From assembly GCF_028994805.1 (NCBI RefSeq), contig NZ_JAJQQP010000004.1, positions 1 through 64,000 of the forward strand: a DNA stretch of 64,000 nucleotides, given 5' to 3'. Positions 42,826 to 51,857 of this stretch are shown piece by piece. Within the stretch, counting starts at the first letter, position 1. Every line of letters begins with the position of its first letter. Under the pieces are notes generated by a model. It saw only the letters and a program-made list of their open reading frames with translations. It was not told the DNA's origin and searched no databases. Origin of the DNA: Promicromonospora iranensis (GTDB lineage: Bacteria > Actinomycetota > Actinomycetes > Actinomycetales > Cellulomonadaceae). A program made the translations under genes and the position numbers.

Positions 42826-44772
42826 GTGAACGAAGAGACCACGAGCGAGGACAACGCGACGGACCTCCCGGTGCACGTTGTTCTCGGCGGCAAGTACGAG
42901 CTGGTCGACGTCCTGGGCACTGGGGCAACATTCACCGTCTACGAGGCGCAGCGGATCGCAGCGGCCCCGGCTACGGAGCCCGCGGCAAGCGACGACGATG
43001 ACGCGGAGACCGCCGGCACGAGCACCGACGAGGCCGGGTCCGCCAAGACGTCCGACGGCGAGACGTCCGACGACGATGCGTCCGACGACGATGCGTCCGA
43101 CGACGACACGACCGCCGCGGACGACGACACGGCGTCCGACTCGGCGACCGGGCCCGAGGCCGACGCCGGGTCCGCCGTCGACGTCGACCCCGACGCGACG
43201 GCCGAGATCGCCGCGCCCGAGGAACCGGACGAGCCCGACGCCCTCGATCAGCCGCTCGTCGTCAAGGTGCTGCACCCCCACCTGGTCGACGACCAGAACG
43301 CCCGCGACTCGCTCCGGCGTGAGGTCGAGGCGTCGGCGCTGGTGGACCACCCGGGCGTCGTGAAGGTGCTGGACTCCGGCGAGGAGGACGTCGCGGGCGC
43401 GAACGTCCCCTGGACGGTGATGAACCGCATGCCCGGCGTCTCCCTGTCCGACCTCGCGGGCGACCACGGCCTGCCCTGGCGCGACACGCTGGTGATCATC
43501 GACCGTCTGCTGGAGGCGCTCGCTGCCGTGCACGCGGCGGGCTTGGTGCACCGGGACGTCGCACCGCGCAACGTGATGGTCGACAAGCAGGCCGACGGCA
43601 CGTTCGTCGTCGGGCTGCTGGACCTCGGGCTCACCCGGCCCGCCGGCGGTGACGGTGACGGCGCGACGGTCGCCGGTTCGGTCATCGGGATGTCGCCCGA
43701 GCAGGCCCGTGGCAAGCCCCTCGACGCGCGCAGCGACATCTACGCGGTCGGTGCGCTCGCGTACTACACGCTGACCGGCCACGCGCCGTACGAGCGGGCG
43801 CAGGCGGAGGACGTGCTGCGGGCGCACGTGAACGCGCCCGTGCCGGCGGCCTCGGCGCGGCGCGCCGCGGTCCCGGCGTCCGTGGACCGCCTCGTCTCGC
43901 GCGCGATGGCGAAGGACCCGGGCCGGCGATTCCCCACGGCCGAGGCGATGCGCGCCACCGTGACGATCCTGCTCGGTGGCCCCGCAGGCCGGCTGGGCAC
44001 CAGCGGCGAGACGATGCAGCTCGGCGTGGGCGCCGGTGGCACCGAGGTGATCGACCCGGTCGCCGGTGCGGGGGCCGGCTCGGGCACGATGAAGATGGGC
44101 CAGGTCACCGAGGGCAACGACCGCACCATGATGGTCGGTGCGGTGGGTGCCGCGGCCGTCGGGGCCGGCGTCGCAGGAGCCGCCGCGGCCGCCGGCGAGG
44201 AGCCGGCCGGCGCGGAGACGGCCACCGCTCCCGTGCCGCCCCCGGTCGGTCCGCCGCCGGTCGTGCCCTCCCCGGTGGCGCCCGAGGAGGAGCGCAAGTG
44301 GTGGCACGCCCTGACGACCGGCCGCGGCCGCGTGGTCACGATCATCGTGTTCGCGCTGCTCGTGTTCGGCGGTGCGGGCCTGGTCATCGCCAACCTCGTC
44401 AACGACCAGGGCACGCCGGTGGTCACGCCGAGGGTCACCCCGTCGACGCAGGAGCCCTCTCGGACGCCTTCGCCCTCGCCCACCCCGAGCGAGACCCAGG
44501 AGGACGAGTACGTGCCGCCTCCGGTGCCTGAGCCGGAGCCGACCGTGACGGTGACCGAGGAGCCGTCGGTGGAGCCCAGCGTGGAGCCGTCGGTGGAGCC
44601 GAGCGTGGAGCCGTCGGTGGAGCCGACGCCGAGCGTGGAGCCCAGCGTCGAACCGACGCCCACACAGGAACCGTCCGTCGAGCCGACGGACGAGCCGGTC
44701 GATCCGTCGCCCGCCCCGACGGGTGGCGAGGCCGGCGGCGACCCGTCCGCCGGCCCGGCCAGCGGCCGCTAG
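42826..44772 (+). CDS. PknB-like membrane kinase-fold protein with acidic insert in the N-lobe
   Basis: 648 residues. It starts like a Ser/Thr kinase ([20 protein letters not shown], residues 23-42), but residues about 46-141 are an Asp/Ser/Ala-rich insert before the beta-3 Lys147 (PLVVKVLH). The catalytic loop reads HRDVAPRN (Asp244, Asn249) without the usual Lys, and the DFG is DLG (Asp266). MSPEQARG and [13 protein letters not shown] are normal. A membrane helix ([20 protein letters not shown]) at about 505-525 is followed by a P/E/S/V repeat tail outside. It may be a weak or regulated kinase or a pseudokinase. Confidence 0.85.
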   Translation: MNEETTSEDNATDLPVHVVLGGKYELVDVLGTGATFTVYEAQRIAAAPATEPAASDDDDAETAGTSTDEAGSAKTSDGETSDDDASDDDASDDDTTAADDDTASDSATGPEADAGSAVDVDPDATAEIAAPEEPDEPDALDQPLVVKVLHPHLVDDQNARDSLRREVEASALVDHPGVVKVLDSGEEDVAGANVPWTVMNRMPGVSLSDLAGDHGLPWRDTLVIIDRLLEALAAVHAAGLVHRDVAPRNVMVDKQADGTFVVGLLDLGLTRPAGGDGDGATVAGSVIGMSPEQARGKPLDARSDIYAVGALAYYTLTGHAPYERAQAEDVLRAHVNAPVPAASARRAAVPASVDRLVSRAMAKDPGRRFPTAEAMRATVTILLGGPAGRLGTSGETMQLGVGAGGTEVIDPVAGAGAGSGTMKMGQVTEGNDRTMMVGAVGAAAVGAGVAGAAAAAGEEPAGAETATAPVPPPVGPPPVVPSPVAPEEERKWWHALTTGRGRVVTIIVFALLVFGGAGLVIANLVNDQGTPVVTPRVTPSTQEPSRTPSPSPTPSETQEDEYVPPPVPEPEPTVTVTEEPSVEPSVEPSVEPSVEPSVEPTPSVEPSVEPTPTQEPSVEPTDEPVDPSPAPTGGEAGGDPSAGPASGR

Positions 44773-44823
44773 GTCGCTCCCGGGGTCGCGGCCCCGGGAG
44801 CGGGGCGATGCGTCCAGGAAAGC

Positions 44824-45435
44824 TCAGGTGATCCAGCCGCGCTCCCTGGCCACGGTCACCGCCGCGGTCCGGTCGGCGACGCCGAGCTTGGCGAACGCCC
44901 GGATGAGGTGGGTCTTGACCGTCGCCTCCGTGATGGACAGCTCGCGCCCGACCTCCGCGTTCGACCGGCCGAGCGCCACGAGCGTGAGCACCTCGGCCTC
45001 CCGGGCGGAGGGGCGCTCCGCAGCCGTGCGTACCGAGCTGACCAGGCGGGTCGCCACGCTCGGGGCCAGCACCGTCTCACCACGGGCCGCTGCCCGGACA
45101 CCCGCGACCAGCGCGGCGCGGGGCGTGTCCTTGAGCAGGTACCCCGTGGCACCGGCCTCGACGGCGCGCAGGATGTCGGCGTCGGTGTCGTAGGTCGTCA
45201 GTACCACCACCCGGGGCCCGGTACCCACGATGCCGGCGGTCGCCGCCACACCGTCGAGCACGGGCATCCGCAGGTCCATCAGCACGACGTCGGGCCGCAG
45301 CGACGCGGCCAGCGTCACCGCTTCCTGCCCGTCGCCGGCCTCGCCCACCACCTCGAGGTCGTCCTCCACGGTGAGCATGCCTGCCAGCCCTGACCGCACG
45401 ACCGGATGGTCGTCCACCACCAGCACCCGGATCAT
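44824..45435 (-). CDS. NarL/LuxR-type response regulator
   Basis: 203 residues. Receiver domain with the phosphoacceptor Asp in RPDVVLMDLRMPVLDG and the conserved Thr/Lys (VVVLTTYDTD, GYLLKDTPRAAL). The C-terminal LuxR helix-turn-helix reads REAEVLTLVALGRSNAEVGR then LSITEATVKTHLIRAFAK. Its start overlaps the histidine kinase stop by 4 bp. Together they probably control the adjacent ABC transporter operon. Confidence 0.93.
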   Translation of the reverse strand: MIRVLVVDDHPVVRSGLAGMLTVEDDLEVVGEAGDGQEAVTLAASLRPDVVLMDLRMPVLDGVAATAGIVGTGPRVVVLTTYDTDADILRAVEAGATGYLLKDTPRAALVAGVRAAARGETVLAPSVATRLVSSVRTAAERPSAREAEVLTLVALGRSNAEVGRELSITEATVKTHLIRAFAKLGVADRTAAVTVARERGWIT

Positions 45436-46712
45436 CCGGCCACCCCCTCAGCTTCGTCGTCCGTCCCGCCAGCAGGCGCACCAGCGTGCCCCGTGACCTG
45501 GCCGTCGACCGGCACCCTGGCGCACAGGGTGGTGCCGCCGTCGGCCCCCGGTCCGACGGCCAGCGTGCCACCTGCCGACCGCAGGCGGTCCCGCATCCCC
45601 GCCAGCCCGAAGCCGTCCGAGGCGTCCGCGCCGAGCCCACGGCCGTCGTCGGACACCGTGAGCGTCACCTCTCCCTCCGCCTGGCCCAGCCGCACGACGA
45701 CGGACCGCGCCTGCGCGTGCCGCCGCACGTTCGCGAACGCCTCCTGTGCGGCTCGCAGCAGCACCACCTCCACCGTCGGCGACAACGACCCCACCCGGTC
45801 CGTCTCGACAGTCACCGCCAGGCCGGTCTCCTCCGCGAACCGGCTCCCGAGCCGGCCCAGTGCCTGGGGGAGCGAGGCGTCCTGCAGCGCGACGGGCGCG
45901 AACGCCGCCACCAGGGCGCGGGCCTCGGCGAGGTTGTCGCGCGCGGTCTCCTCGACGACGCGCAGGCGCTCGCGCACGGCGGCGTCGTCCCCGACGTCGA
46001 GACCCGCCGTCGCGGCCTGCGCCTGCATGACGACGCTCGTGAACCCCTGGGCGAGCGTGTCGTGGATCTCCCGGGCGAGGCGCTCCCGCTCGGCCAGGAC
46101 CCCGGCCTCGTGGCTCGTCAGCGCCAGCTGGGTCCGTGCGACATGCAGCTTGCCGAGCAGCCGGACGTGATCCTCCGCACGTCGCATCGCCACGTGGAAC
46201 CAGAGTCCCAGCCCGATCGCGAAGACCAGCGTCACCAGCATCTGCGGCACCAGCGCGCCCACGACCTCCGGGTCGAGGCCGTACCGGATCGTCATACCGA
46301 CCGACACCGCCACCGCGAGCACCACGCAACCGATCACGCCGTGCCGGATCGACTCCAGCAGCATCCAGGTCTGCCCGAAGGCGATGAACAGCAGGAGCGA
46401 CGCGATCCCGCCCTGCGACACCGTGACACCGGTCCCGACCACCAGCACGGCCAGGTACAGCACGGCCAGCCGCTGGTCCCGGGTGCGCGCCGCCCGCGCG
46501 CCCCACAGCGCGTAGGCCACGACGATCACGCCCATCGCGGTGTACGCGACCGCGAGCTGCGACCCCCGCGTACCCTCCAGCGCCAGGGCGACGGCGGTCA
46601 GCGCGACGATCACGCCGAACGCGGCGTCCCACCAGCGCACCTGGTTCTCCCACCCGGCGTACAGGCGCTCCAGGTCGTAGTCGCGGCCCGCCCCGGGTTC
46701 GTCAGCCGTCAT
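45432..46712 (-). CDS. NarL-type sensor histidine kinase
   Basis: 426 residues from the ATG ending at 46712. Five or six N-terminal membrane helices (about 30-180) form a sensor without an extracellular domain. The HisKA_3 phosphoacceptor is in RLAREIHDTLAQGFTSVVMQ, and the HATPase region is VLLRAAQEAFANVRRHAQ, DDGRGLG and GFGLAGMRDRLRSAGG. Its 5' end overlaps the permease stop by 11 bp. This is the intramembrane-sensing type often linked to ABC exporters of cell-envelope stress. Confidence 0.93.
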   Translation of the reverse strand: MTADEPGAGRDYDLERLYAGWENQVRWWDAAFGVIVALTAVALALEGTRGSQLAVAYTAMGVIVVAYALWGARAARTRDQRLAVLYLAVLVVGTGVTVSQGGIASLLLFIAFGQTWMLLESIRHGVIGCVVLAVAVSVGMTIRYGLDPEVVGALVPQMLVTLVFAIGLGLWFHVAMRRAEDHVRLLGKLHVARTQLALTSHEAGVLAERERLAREIHDTLAQGFTSVVMQAQAATAGLDVGDDAAVRERLRVVEETARDNLAEARALVAAFAPVALQDASLPQALGRLGSRFAEETGLAVTVETDRVGSLSPTVEVVLLRAAQEAFANVRRHAQARSVVVRLGQAEGEVTLTVSDDGRGLGADASDGFGLAGMRDRLRSAGGTLAVGPGADGGTTLCARVPVDGQVTGHAGAPAGGTDDEAEGVAG

Positions 46713-47631
46713 CGTGACGCCGCCACCGGAACGTCCGGGCGCCGACCACGAGCGCGACAACCAGCCATGCCGCCAGTACAGCAGCCGTCGCCCCGTGCTG
46801 CCAGGACCCGGCCGGCTCGGCGGCCGCGAAGGCGTCCGGGAGGAACACCGACCGCATCCCCTGCGCGATCCACTTGAGCGGGAACACCGAGGACAGGTCG
46901 AGCATCCAGCCCGGGAGCTGGCTCACCGGGAAGAACACCCCGGACGTGAACTGCAGGACCAGGACCGGCGTGACCACCACGGCGCTCGCGGACCGGCCGG
47001 AGCGCGGCACGGACGAGTACGCGACACCGCACACCGCCCCGGCCGCCGTGCCGAGCACGAACACCCAGGCGAAGGTGGCCCAGTGGCCGGCATCGTCGGG
47101 CAGCGGGACGTCGAAGACGAGCGCGGCGACCGCGAGCAGCAGCGCGGTCTGCACCAGCACGGTGACCAGCGACAGGAACACCTTGCCCAGGAAGTACGAC
47201 GTCGCCGGCAGCGGCGTGGCACGGAGGCGCTTCAGCGTCCCGTCGTCGCGCTCGACGGCGATCGACATGGCGAGCGTCTGGTAGGTGGAGAGCATGACGC
47301 CGGTCGCCACCATGCCGGGCAGGAAGTACTGCGCGAAGCTGACCGTCACACCGTCCGCGACGATCGGGTCGTCGTCGCCGAACACCGCCGCGAAGATCGC
47401 GAGCATGAGAATCGGGTAGGCGAACCCGAAGACCACCGAGTCGCGCTCGCGGACGAACTGCAGCAGCTCGACGCCACCACGGACCAGCCCCAGCCGGAGC
47501 GTGCCGGGCAGCCGCCGGGCGCTGGACGACCGCCCGCCGCGACCTGTCCGCTGGTCAAGATCCGTCCGTTGGTCGAGTCGCGTCCGCTGGTCCGGCCGGT
47601 CGAGACCCTCCGTGCCCTTCGTCGTGCTCAT
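46702..47631 (-). CDS. ABC-2 type permease
   Basis: 309 residues from the ATG ending at 47631. The ABC2_membrane features are six helices, AMSIAVERDDGTLKRLRATP, and FPLKWIAQGMRSVFLPDAF. It exports a hydrophobic compound such as a drug or lipid together with the ATPase gene upstream, whose stop overlaps its start (TGATG). The first 35 residues (DRPDQRTRLDQRTDLDQRTG) are a repeat rather than part of the family fold; the DNA is a copy of the GGTCGAG intergenic word family. Confidence 0.92.
   Translation of the reverse strand: MSTTKGTEGLDRPDQRTRLDQRTDLDQRTGRGGRSSSARRLPGTLRLGLVRGGVELLQFVRERDSVVFGFAYPILMLAIFAAVFGDDDPIVADGVTVSFAQYFLPGMVATGVMLSTYQTLAMSIAVERDDGTLKRLRATPLPATSYFLGKVFLSLVTVLVQTALLLAVAALVFDVPLPDDAGHWATFAWVFVLGTAAGAVCGVAYSSVPRSGRSASAVVVTPVLVLQFTSGVFFPVSQLPGWMLDLSSVFPLKWIAQGMRSVFLPDAFAAAEPAGSWQHGATAAVLAAWLVVALVVGARTFRWRRHDDG
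47541..47616. repeat. GGTCGAG-word repeat inside the permease 5' coding end
   Basis: CCGCTGGTCAAGATCCGTCC, then GTTGGTCGAGTCGCGTCCGC, then TGGTCCGGCCGGTCGAGACC. It has the same word order as the intergenic block at 27620-27690 (CCGCTGGTCGAG, CCGTTGGTCGAG, GTCGAGACCTCCGT). On the coding strand it gives LDQRT-type repeats. It is probably an insertion of an intergenic repeat at the gene start. Confidence 0.6.
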
Positions 47632-48563
47632 CACGCCGCCTTCCTGCTGCTGTCGACGTCGCCGCCGTCGGTGGTGGTGTCGGTGGTGGTGGAGGTCTCG
47701 CCGATCAGAGAGAGGTACACGTCCTCGAGCGTCGGGCGGGTCACGGACAGCCCGGGCACCTCGCCGTCCGGCCCGGCGCCCGCGATCAGCCGCGCGACGG
47801 CGGCGGTGGGCCGGTCCGTCCGCTCGGTGCGCCGTACGCCGCCGTCGTCCCACCCGACCACCGGGGTGCGGGCCTCAGGGCCGCCCAGGGTCTCGGGCGT
47901 GCCCGACGCGACCACCACGCCGTCGTGCACGACGACCACCCGGTCGGCCAGCTGGGCCGCCTCGTCGAGGTAGTGGGTGGTCAGCAGGATCGTGGTGCCG
48001 TCGTCGCGCAGCGCGGTGACGAGGTCCCAGAAGGACCGGCGGGCCTGCGGGTCGAACCCGGTGGTGGGTTCGTCCAGGAACAGCAGCTCGGGCCTGCCGA
48101 CGATCCCGAGCGCCACGTCGAGCCGTCGCCGCTGCCCGCCGGAGAGCCCACGGGTCCGCGCCTTCGCCTTCTCGGCGAGGCCGACGGCGGCGATGACCTC
48201 CGCGGGGTCGCGCGCGTCGGGGTAGGACGCGGCGGCGGCCCGTACCTTCTCCAGGACCGTCAGCTCGCTCATGTCCCGGGAGTCCTGCATGACGACGCCG
48301 ATGCGTGCCCGCCAGCCGCGGCCGGCGTGCCGGGGGTCCTCGCCGAGCACCACCACCTCGCCGTCGTCCCGGTCGCGGAAGCCCTCGAGGATCTCGACGG
48401 TGGTGGTCTTGCCCGCTCCGTTGGGGCCGAGGACCGCCACGATCTCGCCGTGGGCGACGTCGAGGTCGAGACCTGCGACGGCGTTCTTGAAGCCGGCGCG
48501 CGCGCTGCCGTACCGCTTGCGGAGGCCGCGTACGCGCACGGCCAGGGGATCGGGTGTCTGCAT
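47631..48563 (-). CDS. ABC transporter ATP-binding protein (DrrA/CcmA type)
   Basis: 310 residues from the ATG ending at 48563; an ATG at 48575 is possible. Walker A VLGPNGAGKTTTVEIL, Q-loop IGVVMQDSRDM, signature LSGGQRRRLDVAL, Walker B PELLFLDEPTTGFD and the switch His in LTTHYLDEAAQL are intact. The C-terminal extension carries the typical RPTLEDVYLSLIG. It powers the ABC-2 permease in export. It is the first gene of the ATPase-permease-kinase-regulator operon, a layout common to envelope-stress and drug exporters. Confidence 0.94.
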   Translation of the reverse strand: MQTPDPLAVRVRGLRKRYGSARAGFKNAVAGLDLDVAHGEIVAVLGPNGAGKTTTVEILEGFRDRDDGEVVVLGEDPRHAGRGWRARIGVVMQDSRDMSELTVLEKVRAAAASYPDARDPAEVIAAVGLAEKAKARTRGLSGGQRRRLDVALGIVGRPELLFLDEPTTGFDPQARRSFWDLVTALRDDGTTILLTTHYLDEAAQLADRVVVVHDGVVVASGTPETLGGPEARTPVVGWDDGGVRRTERTDRPTAAVARLIAGAGPDGEVPGLSVTRPTLEDVYLSLIGETSTTTDTTTDGGDVDSSRKAA

Positions 48564-48817
48564 GCCGTCGAGCATGCTCCTGTCGAGGTGCGTGGCGGGA
48601 CGCCCGTTCGGCTGCACCTGCTGTCCACCGTTCGATGGACAGTGCTCGATGGATAGCGCCCGACGGTCGCGCCCGTCGAGACCGCGTGGCCGCCCGGAAC
48701 GAGTTCGACCTACAGCGCTGGGTACCGTACAGTTGTGCCTCGGTGATCGATCCTCGCCCCATGTTGCGCGCCTCTCCAAGGGCTCGTGTCAACACGTGAC
48801 GAGGCATCGAAACACAA
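48564..48817. other. Gene-free gap upstream of the ABC operon and tRNA-Trp
   Basis: No gene is seen. It must hold the minus-strand promoter of the ABC/two-component operon and the plus-strand promoter of tRNA-Trp. A TGTCCA-TGGACA inverted repeat sits in it at 48622. Confidence 0.5.
48622..48641. promoter_or_regulatory. Possible response-regulator site upstream of the ABC operon
   Basis: TGTCCA-N8-TGGACA inverted repeat, followed by a second CGATGGATAG half-site. It lies about 60 bp before the ATPase start. LuxR-type regulators bind such palindromes, so autoregulation by the operon's own response regulator is plausible. Confidence 0.35.
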
Positions 48818-48890
48818 AGGGTAGTGGCGCAATTGGTAGCGCAGCGGTCTCCAAAACCGCAGGTTGCAGGTTCGAGTCCTGTCTACCCTG
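48818..48890 (+). tRNA. tRNA-Trp (CCA)
   Basis: Acceptor AGGGTAG/CTACCCT, discriminator G48890, CCA encoded at 48891-48893. The anticodon loop CTCCAAA gives CCA for tryptophan. T-loop TTCGAGT. It stands just before secE, the conserved actinobacterial order. Confidence 0.95.
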
Positions 48891-48994
48891 CCAGCGTGAA
48901 CCCCAGCGGGGCCGCGCGCAGCGGGCCCACGTGAGTGGACCTGGAATGCCAGTCCGCGCCGACCGGCGCGCCGGGCCACAGGAGTGGGGTAGCA

Positions 48995-49240
48995 GTGAGC
49001 GACACCGAGGTGATCCAGAGCGCCGCGGAGCGTCCGAGCAAGGGCGGCGGCAACATCTTCGCCCGAATCGCGCTCTTCGTGCGCCAAGTGGTGGCCGAGC
49101 TCAAGAAGGTCGTCTCGCCGACGCGTTCCGAGCTCATGACGTACACGACCGTGGTGCTGGTCTTCCTGGTCGTCGTCATGTTCTTCGTGGTGGTGCTGGA
49201 CTACGCGTTCGGCATGCTCGCCGGCTGGGTCTTCGCCTGA
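48995..49240 (+). CDS. secE: Preprotein translocase subunit SecE
   Basis: 81 residues from GTG 48995 (RBS GGAGTGGGG). It has a short charged N-terminus, the conserved FVRQVVAELKKVVSPTRSEL motif, and one C-terminal membrane helix (YTTVVLVFLVVVMFFVVVLD). It clamps the SecY channel in the plasma membrane. Between tRNA-Trp and nusG as in other actinobacteria. The 247-bp gap to nusG probably holds a separate promoter. Confidence 0.95.
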   Translation: MSDTEVIQSAAERPSKGGGNIFARIALFVRQVVAELKKVVSPTRSELMTYTTVVLVFLVVVMFFVVVLDYAFGMLAGWVFA

Positions 49241-49487
49241 TCCGGCTCTTCCGCGACAGCACGTCGACGCAGCCGTAGACGGCCCTGACCACGGTCGGCG
49301 TCGGTCCGGGTGCGCCGGACAAGCAGATGGGGCACGCTGCGCAGTACTTCGCTGTGATCGTTCTCGCCTGTTGCTGATTGTCCCTCCGCGGCACTTTCGC
49401 GCGACAATGGGCGAACACAGCTCGTAGAGGTACGCACACCCGTGCCGGGCGTAGCCCCGGCGCACGAAGAGAAAGCAGGTTCGTTTC

Positions 49488-50318
49488 GTGTCCCAGGACT
49501 CTCTGGACCAGACGGAGAACGTCTCGCCGTCCGACGGTGACGAGGCGGTCGTCGACGCGCCCCTGGACGCCGAGAACGCTGACGTGCCTGCGGACGCCGA
49601 GACTCCGGTCGACACCGACGCCGAGACCACGGACGAGAGCGAGGTCGAGGGCGAAGCCACCGACGAGCGCACCGTCGACGCCGACGGCGACGTCATCGTG
49701 GACGAGGTCGAGGAGTTCAAGCGAACCCTCCGCAGCCAGCCGGGTGACTGGTACGTCATCCACTCGTACGCCGGCTACGAGAAGCGCGTGAAGACCAACC
49801 TCGAGAACCGCATCCAGAGCCTCAACATGGAGGACTACATCTTCCAGGTCGAGGTTCCGATGGAAGAGGTTGCCGAGATCAAGAACGCGCAGAAGAAGAT
49901 CGTGAGCCGGGTGCGCATCCCCGGCTACGTCCTCGTGCGCATGGACCTGACCGACGAGTCGTGGGGCGCCGTGCGGCACACGCCGGGCGTCACGGGCTTC
50001 GTCGGGCACACGCACCAGCCGGTGCCGCTGAGCCTCGACGAGATCTTCTCGATGCTCGCGCCGTCGATGCTGCCGCAGCCGTCGCAGGGTGGCCAGCCGG
50101 CCGCTGCCGGTGGCGGCGCGACGACCGGTGGCAAGGCCCCGGTCCACGTGGACTTCGAGGTCGGCGAGTCGGTGACCGTGACCGACGGGCCGTTCGACAC
50201 GCTGCCCGCCTCGATCTCCGAGATCAACGTCGAGGCCCAGAAGCTCAAGGTCCTCGTTTCCATCTTCGGCCGGGAGACCCCGGTCGAGCTGGGGTTCAAC
50301 CAGGTCGCCAAGATCTGA
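49488..50318 (+). CDS. nusG: Transcription termination/antitermination protein NusG
   Basis: 276 residues from GTG 49488. An acidic N-terminal extension of about 75 residues, common in actinobacteria, precedes the NGN domain ([20 protein letters not shown], then [20 protein letters not shown]). The C-terminal KOW domain is [20 protein letters not shown]. The linker between the domains carries a glycine/alanine/proline-rich stretch. It binds RNA polymerase and couples it to Rho or the ribosome. Confidence 0.97.
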   Translation: MSQDSLDQTENVSPSDGDEAVVDAPLDAENADVPADAETPVDTDAETTDESEVEGEATDERTVDADGDVIVDEVEEFKRTLRSQPGDWYVIHSYAGYEKRVKTNLENRIQSLNMEDYIFQVEVPMEEVAEIKNAQKKIVSRVRIPGYVLVRMDLTDESWGAVRHTPGVTGFVGHTHQPVPLSLDEIFSMLAPSMLPQPSQGGQPAAAGGGATTGGKAPVHVDFEVGESVTVTDGPFDTLPASISEINVEAQKLKVLVSIFGRETPVELGFNQVAKI

Positions 50319-50392
50319 GTCGTCAGTTCCTCAGCATTGCAACCGGGTCATCGCCCACGGCGTCGGCCCAACCGAACAGAAGGTAGACAAGC

Positions 50393-50824
50393 ATGCCCCC
50401 GAAGAAGAAGGTCTCCGGCCTCATCAAGCTGCAGATCCAGGCCGGCGCAGCGACGCCGGCTCCGCCGATCGGCCCCGCACTGGGTCAGCACGGCGTGAAC
50501 ATCATGGAGTTCTGCAAGGCGTACAACGCGGCGACCGAGTCGCAGCGCGGCAACGTCATCCCGGTCGAGATCACGGTGTACGAGGACCGCTCGTTCACCT
50601 TCATCACGAAGACCCCGCCGGCCGCCGAGCTGATCAAGAAGGCTGCCGGCGTGCCCAAGGGCTCGGCGACGCCGCACACGGTCAAGGTCGCGTCGATCAC
50701 GAAGGACCAGGTCCGCGAGATCGCCACGACCAAGATGCCGGACCTCAACGCGAACGACCTCGAGGCCGCTTCGCTGATCATCGCGGGCACCGCCCGCTCC
50801 ATGGGCATCACCGTCTCGGAGTGA
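50393..50824 (+). CDS. rplK: 50S ribosomal protein L11
   Basis: 143 residues, the standard length. Start [20 protein letters not shown] with [20 protein letters not shown], and the C-terminal rRNA-binding end [10 protein letters not shown]. It binds the GTPase-associated centre of 23S rRNA. The 75-bp gap from nusG holds only an RBS region. It is followed by an unexpected palindrome before rplA. Confidence 0.98.
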   Translation: MPPKKKVSGLIKLQIQAGAATPAPPIGPALGQHGVNIMEFCKAYNAATESQRGNVIPVEITVYEDRSFTFITKTPPAAELIKKAAGVPKGSATPHTVKVASITKDQVREIATTKMPDLNANDLEAASLIIAGTARSMGITVSE

Positions 50825-50831
50825 CCCCGTT

Positions 50832-50892
50832 GTTGTGAGCGCGATCGTTGCGCCTCTAGCGGGCGTGAAGTCTCAACGATCGCGCTCACAAC
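50832..50892. repeat. 19-bp perfect inverted repeat between rplK and rplA
   Basis: GTTGTGAGCGCGATCGTTG (50832-50850) and CAACGATCGCGCTCACAAC (50874-50892) around a 23-base loop. No T-tract. Within an operon of essential genes it may act as a partial terminator, an mRNA-processing site or a repeat of the same class as the convergent-gene hairpins. It is not an obvious L1-binding mimic. Confidence 0.8.
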
Positions 50893-50985
50893 GCAGCCCG
50901 ACAGGGCACGGTGACCGGCGGACGTCGTCGGGCACCAGCAGTGGCAGGGCCAACGGGCCCGCTACGACCACAAGGAGAGAGAAAC

Positions 50986-51702
50986 ATGGCAAAGCGCAGC
51001 AAGGCGTACCTCGCCGCCGCAGAGAAGATCGACAGCGACACGCTCTACGCGCCGCTGGACGCGATCCGTCTCGCGAAGGAGACCGCCACCGTCAAGTACG
51101 ACGCGACCATCGAGGTCGCGTTCCGGCTGAGCGTCGACCCGCGCAAGGCGGACCAGATGGTCCGTGGCACGGTCAACCTGCCGAACGGCACGGGTAAGAC
51201 CGCCAAGGTCATCGTGTTCGCCAACGCCGCCAAGGCGGAGGAGGCCCGCGCGGCCGGTGCCGACGAGGTCGGTGGCGACGAGCTGATCGAGAAGGTGGCC
51301 GCCGGCTACACCGACTTCGACGCGGCCGTCGCCACGCCGGACCTCATGGGCAAGGTCGGTCGCCTCGGTAAGGTGCTGGGCCCCCGCGGTCTCATGCCGA
51401 ACCCGAAGACCGGCACCGTGACGATGGACGTGACCAAGGCTGTCACCGACATCAAGGGCGGAAAGATCGAGTTCCGCGTCGACAAGCACGCGAACCTCCA
51501 CTTCATCATCGGCAAGGCCTCCTTCTCGGAGGTCCAGCTGCTGGAGAACTACGCGGCCGCGCTCGACGAGGTCCTGCGCCTCAAGCCGTCGTCCTCGAAG
51601 GGTCGCTACATCAGCAAGGCGACCATGACCACGACGATGGGCCCCGGCATCCCGCTGGACCAGAGCAAGACCACCAAGCTCCTGGAAGACGTCTCGGCCT
51701 GA
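50986..51702 (+). CDS. rplA: 50S ribosomal protein L1
   Basis: 238 residues from ATG 50986, preceded by AAGGAGAGAG; in-frame codons further upstream belong to the leader. Conserved: [32 protein letters not shown], and the end [20 protein letters not shown]. It is a stalk protein of the large subunit, and in other bacteria it represses its own operon. Ends in a classic terminator, so this operon is closed before the inserted cassette. Confidence 0.98.
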   Translation: MAKRSKAYLAAAEKIDSDTLYAPLDAIRLAKETATVKYDATIEVAFRLSVDPRKADQMVRGTVNLPNGTGKTAKVIVFANAAKAEEARAAGADEVGGDELIEKVAAGYTDFDAAVATPDLMGKVGRLGKVLGPRGLMPNPKTGTVTMDVTKAVTDIKGGKIEFRVDKHANLHFIIGKASFSEVQLLENYAAALDEVLRLKPSSSKGRYISKATMTTTMGPGIPLDQSKTTKLLEDVSA

Positions 51703-51724
51703 ACCGAGCGCTCCTGAGCGCGAG

Positions 51725-51760
51725 AAGGCCCGCATCCCGACCAGGGATGCGGGCCTTTTT
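51725..51760 (+). terminator. Intrinsic terminator after rplA
   Basis: AAGGCCCGCATCCC (51725-51738), a 5-base loop, then GGGATGCGGGCCTT (51744-51757) running into a T-tract. A textbook rho-independent terminator. It isolates the sigma/CHAT cassette from the ribosomal operon. Confidence 0.95.
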
Positions 51761-51857
51761 GATTTGAGTTCAGCACTATGTATCGAACCTGGTGTTCGCC
51801 CCTCTTGTCTGATGAGCGGCATCGTGCCGACGCGCGTCGAGGAGAGGGGAGTGCCTG

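Noticed and set aside
43050-43130. Short repeats in the kinase-like gene as a possible CRISPR array
   Set aside because: Units of 12-15 bases, adjacent without spacers and in coding frame. No CRISPR repeat-spacer pattern and no cas gene anywhere in the window, despite the TPR-CHAT proteins.
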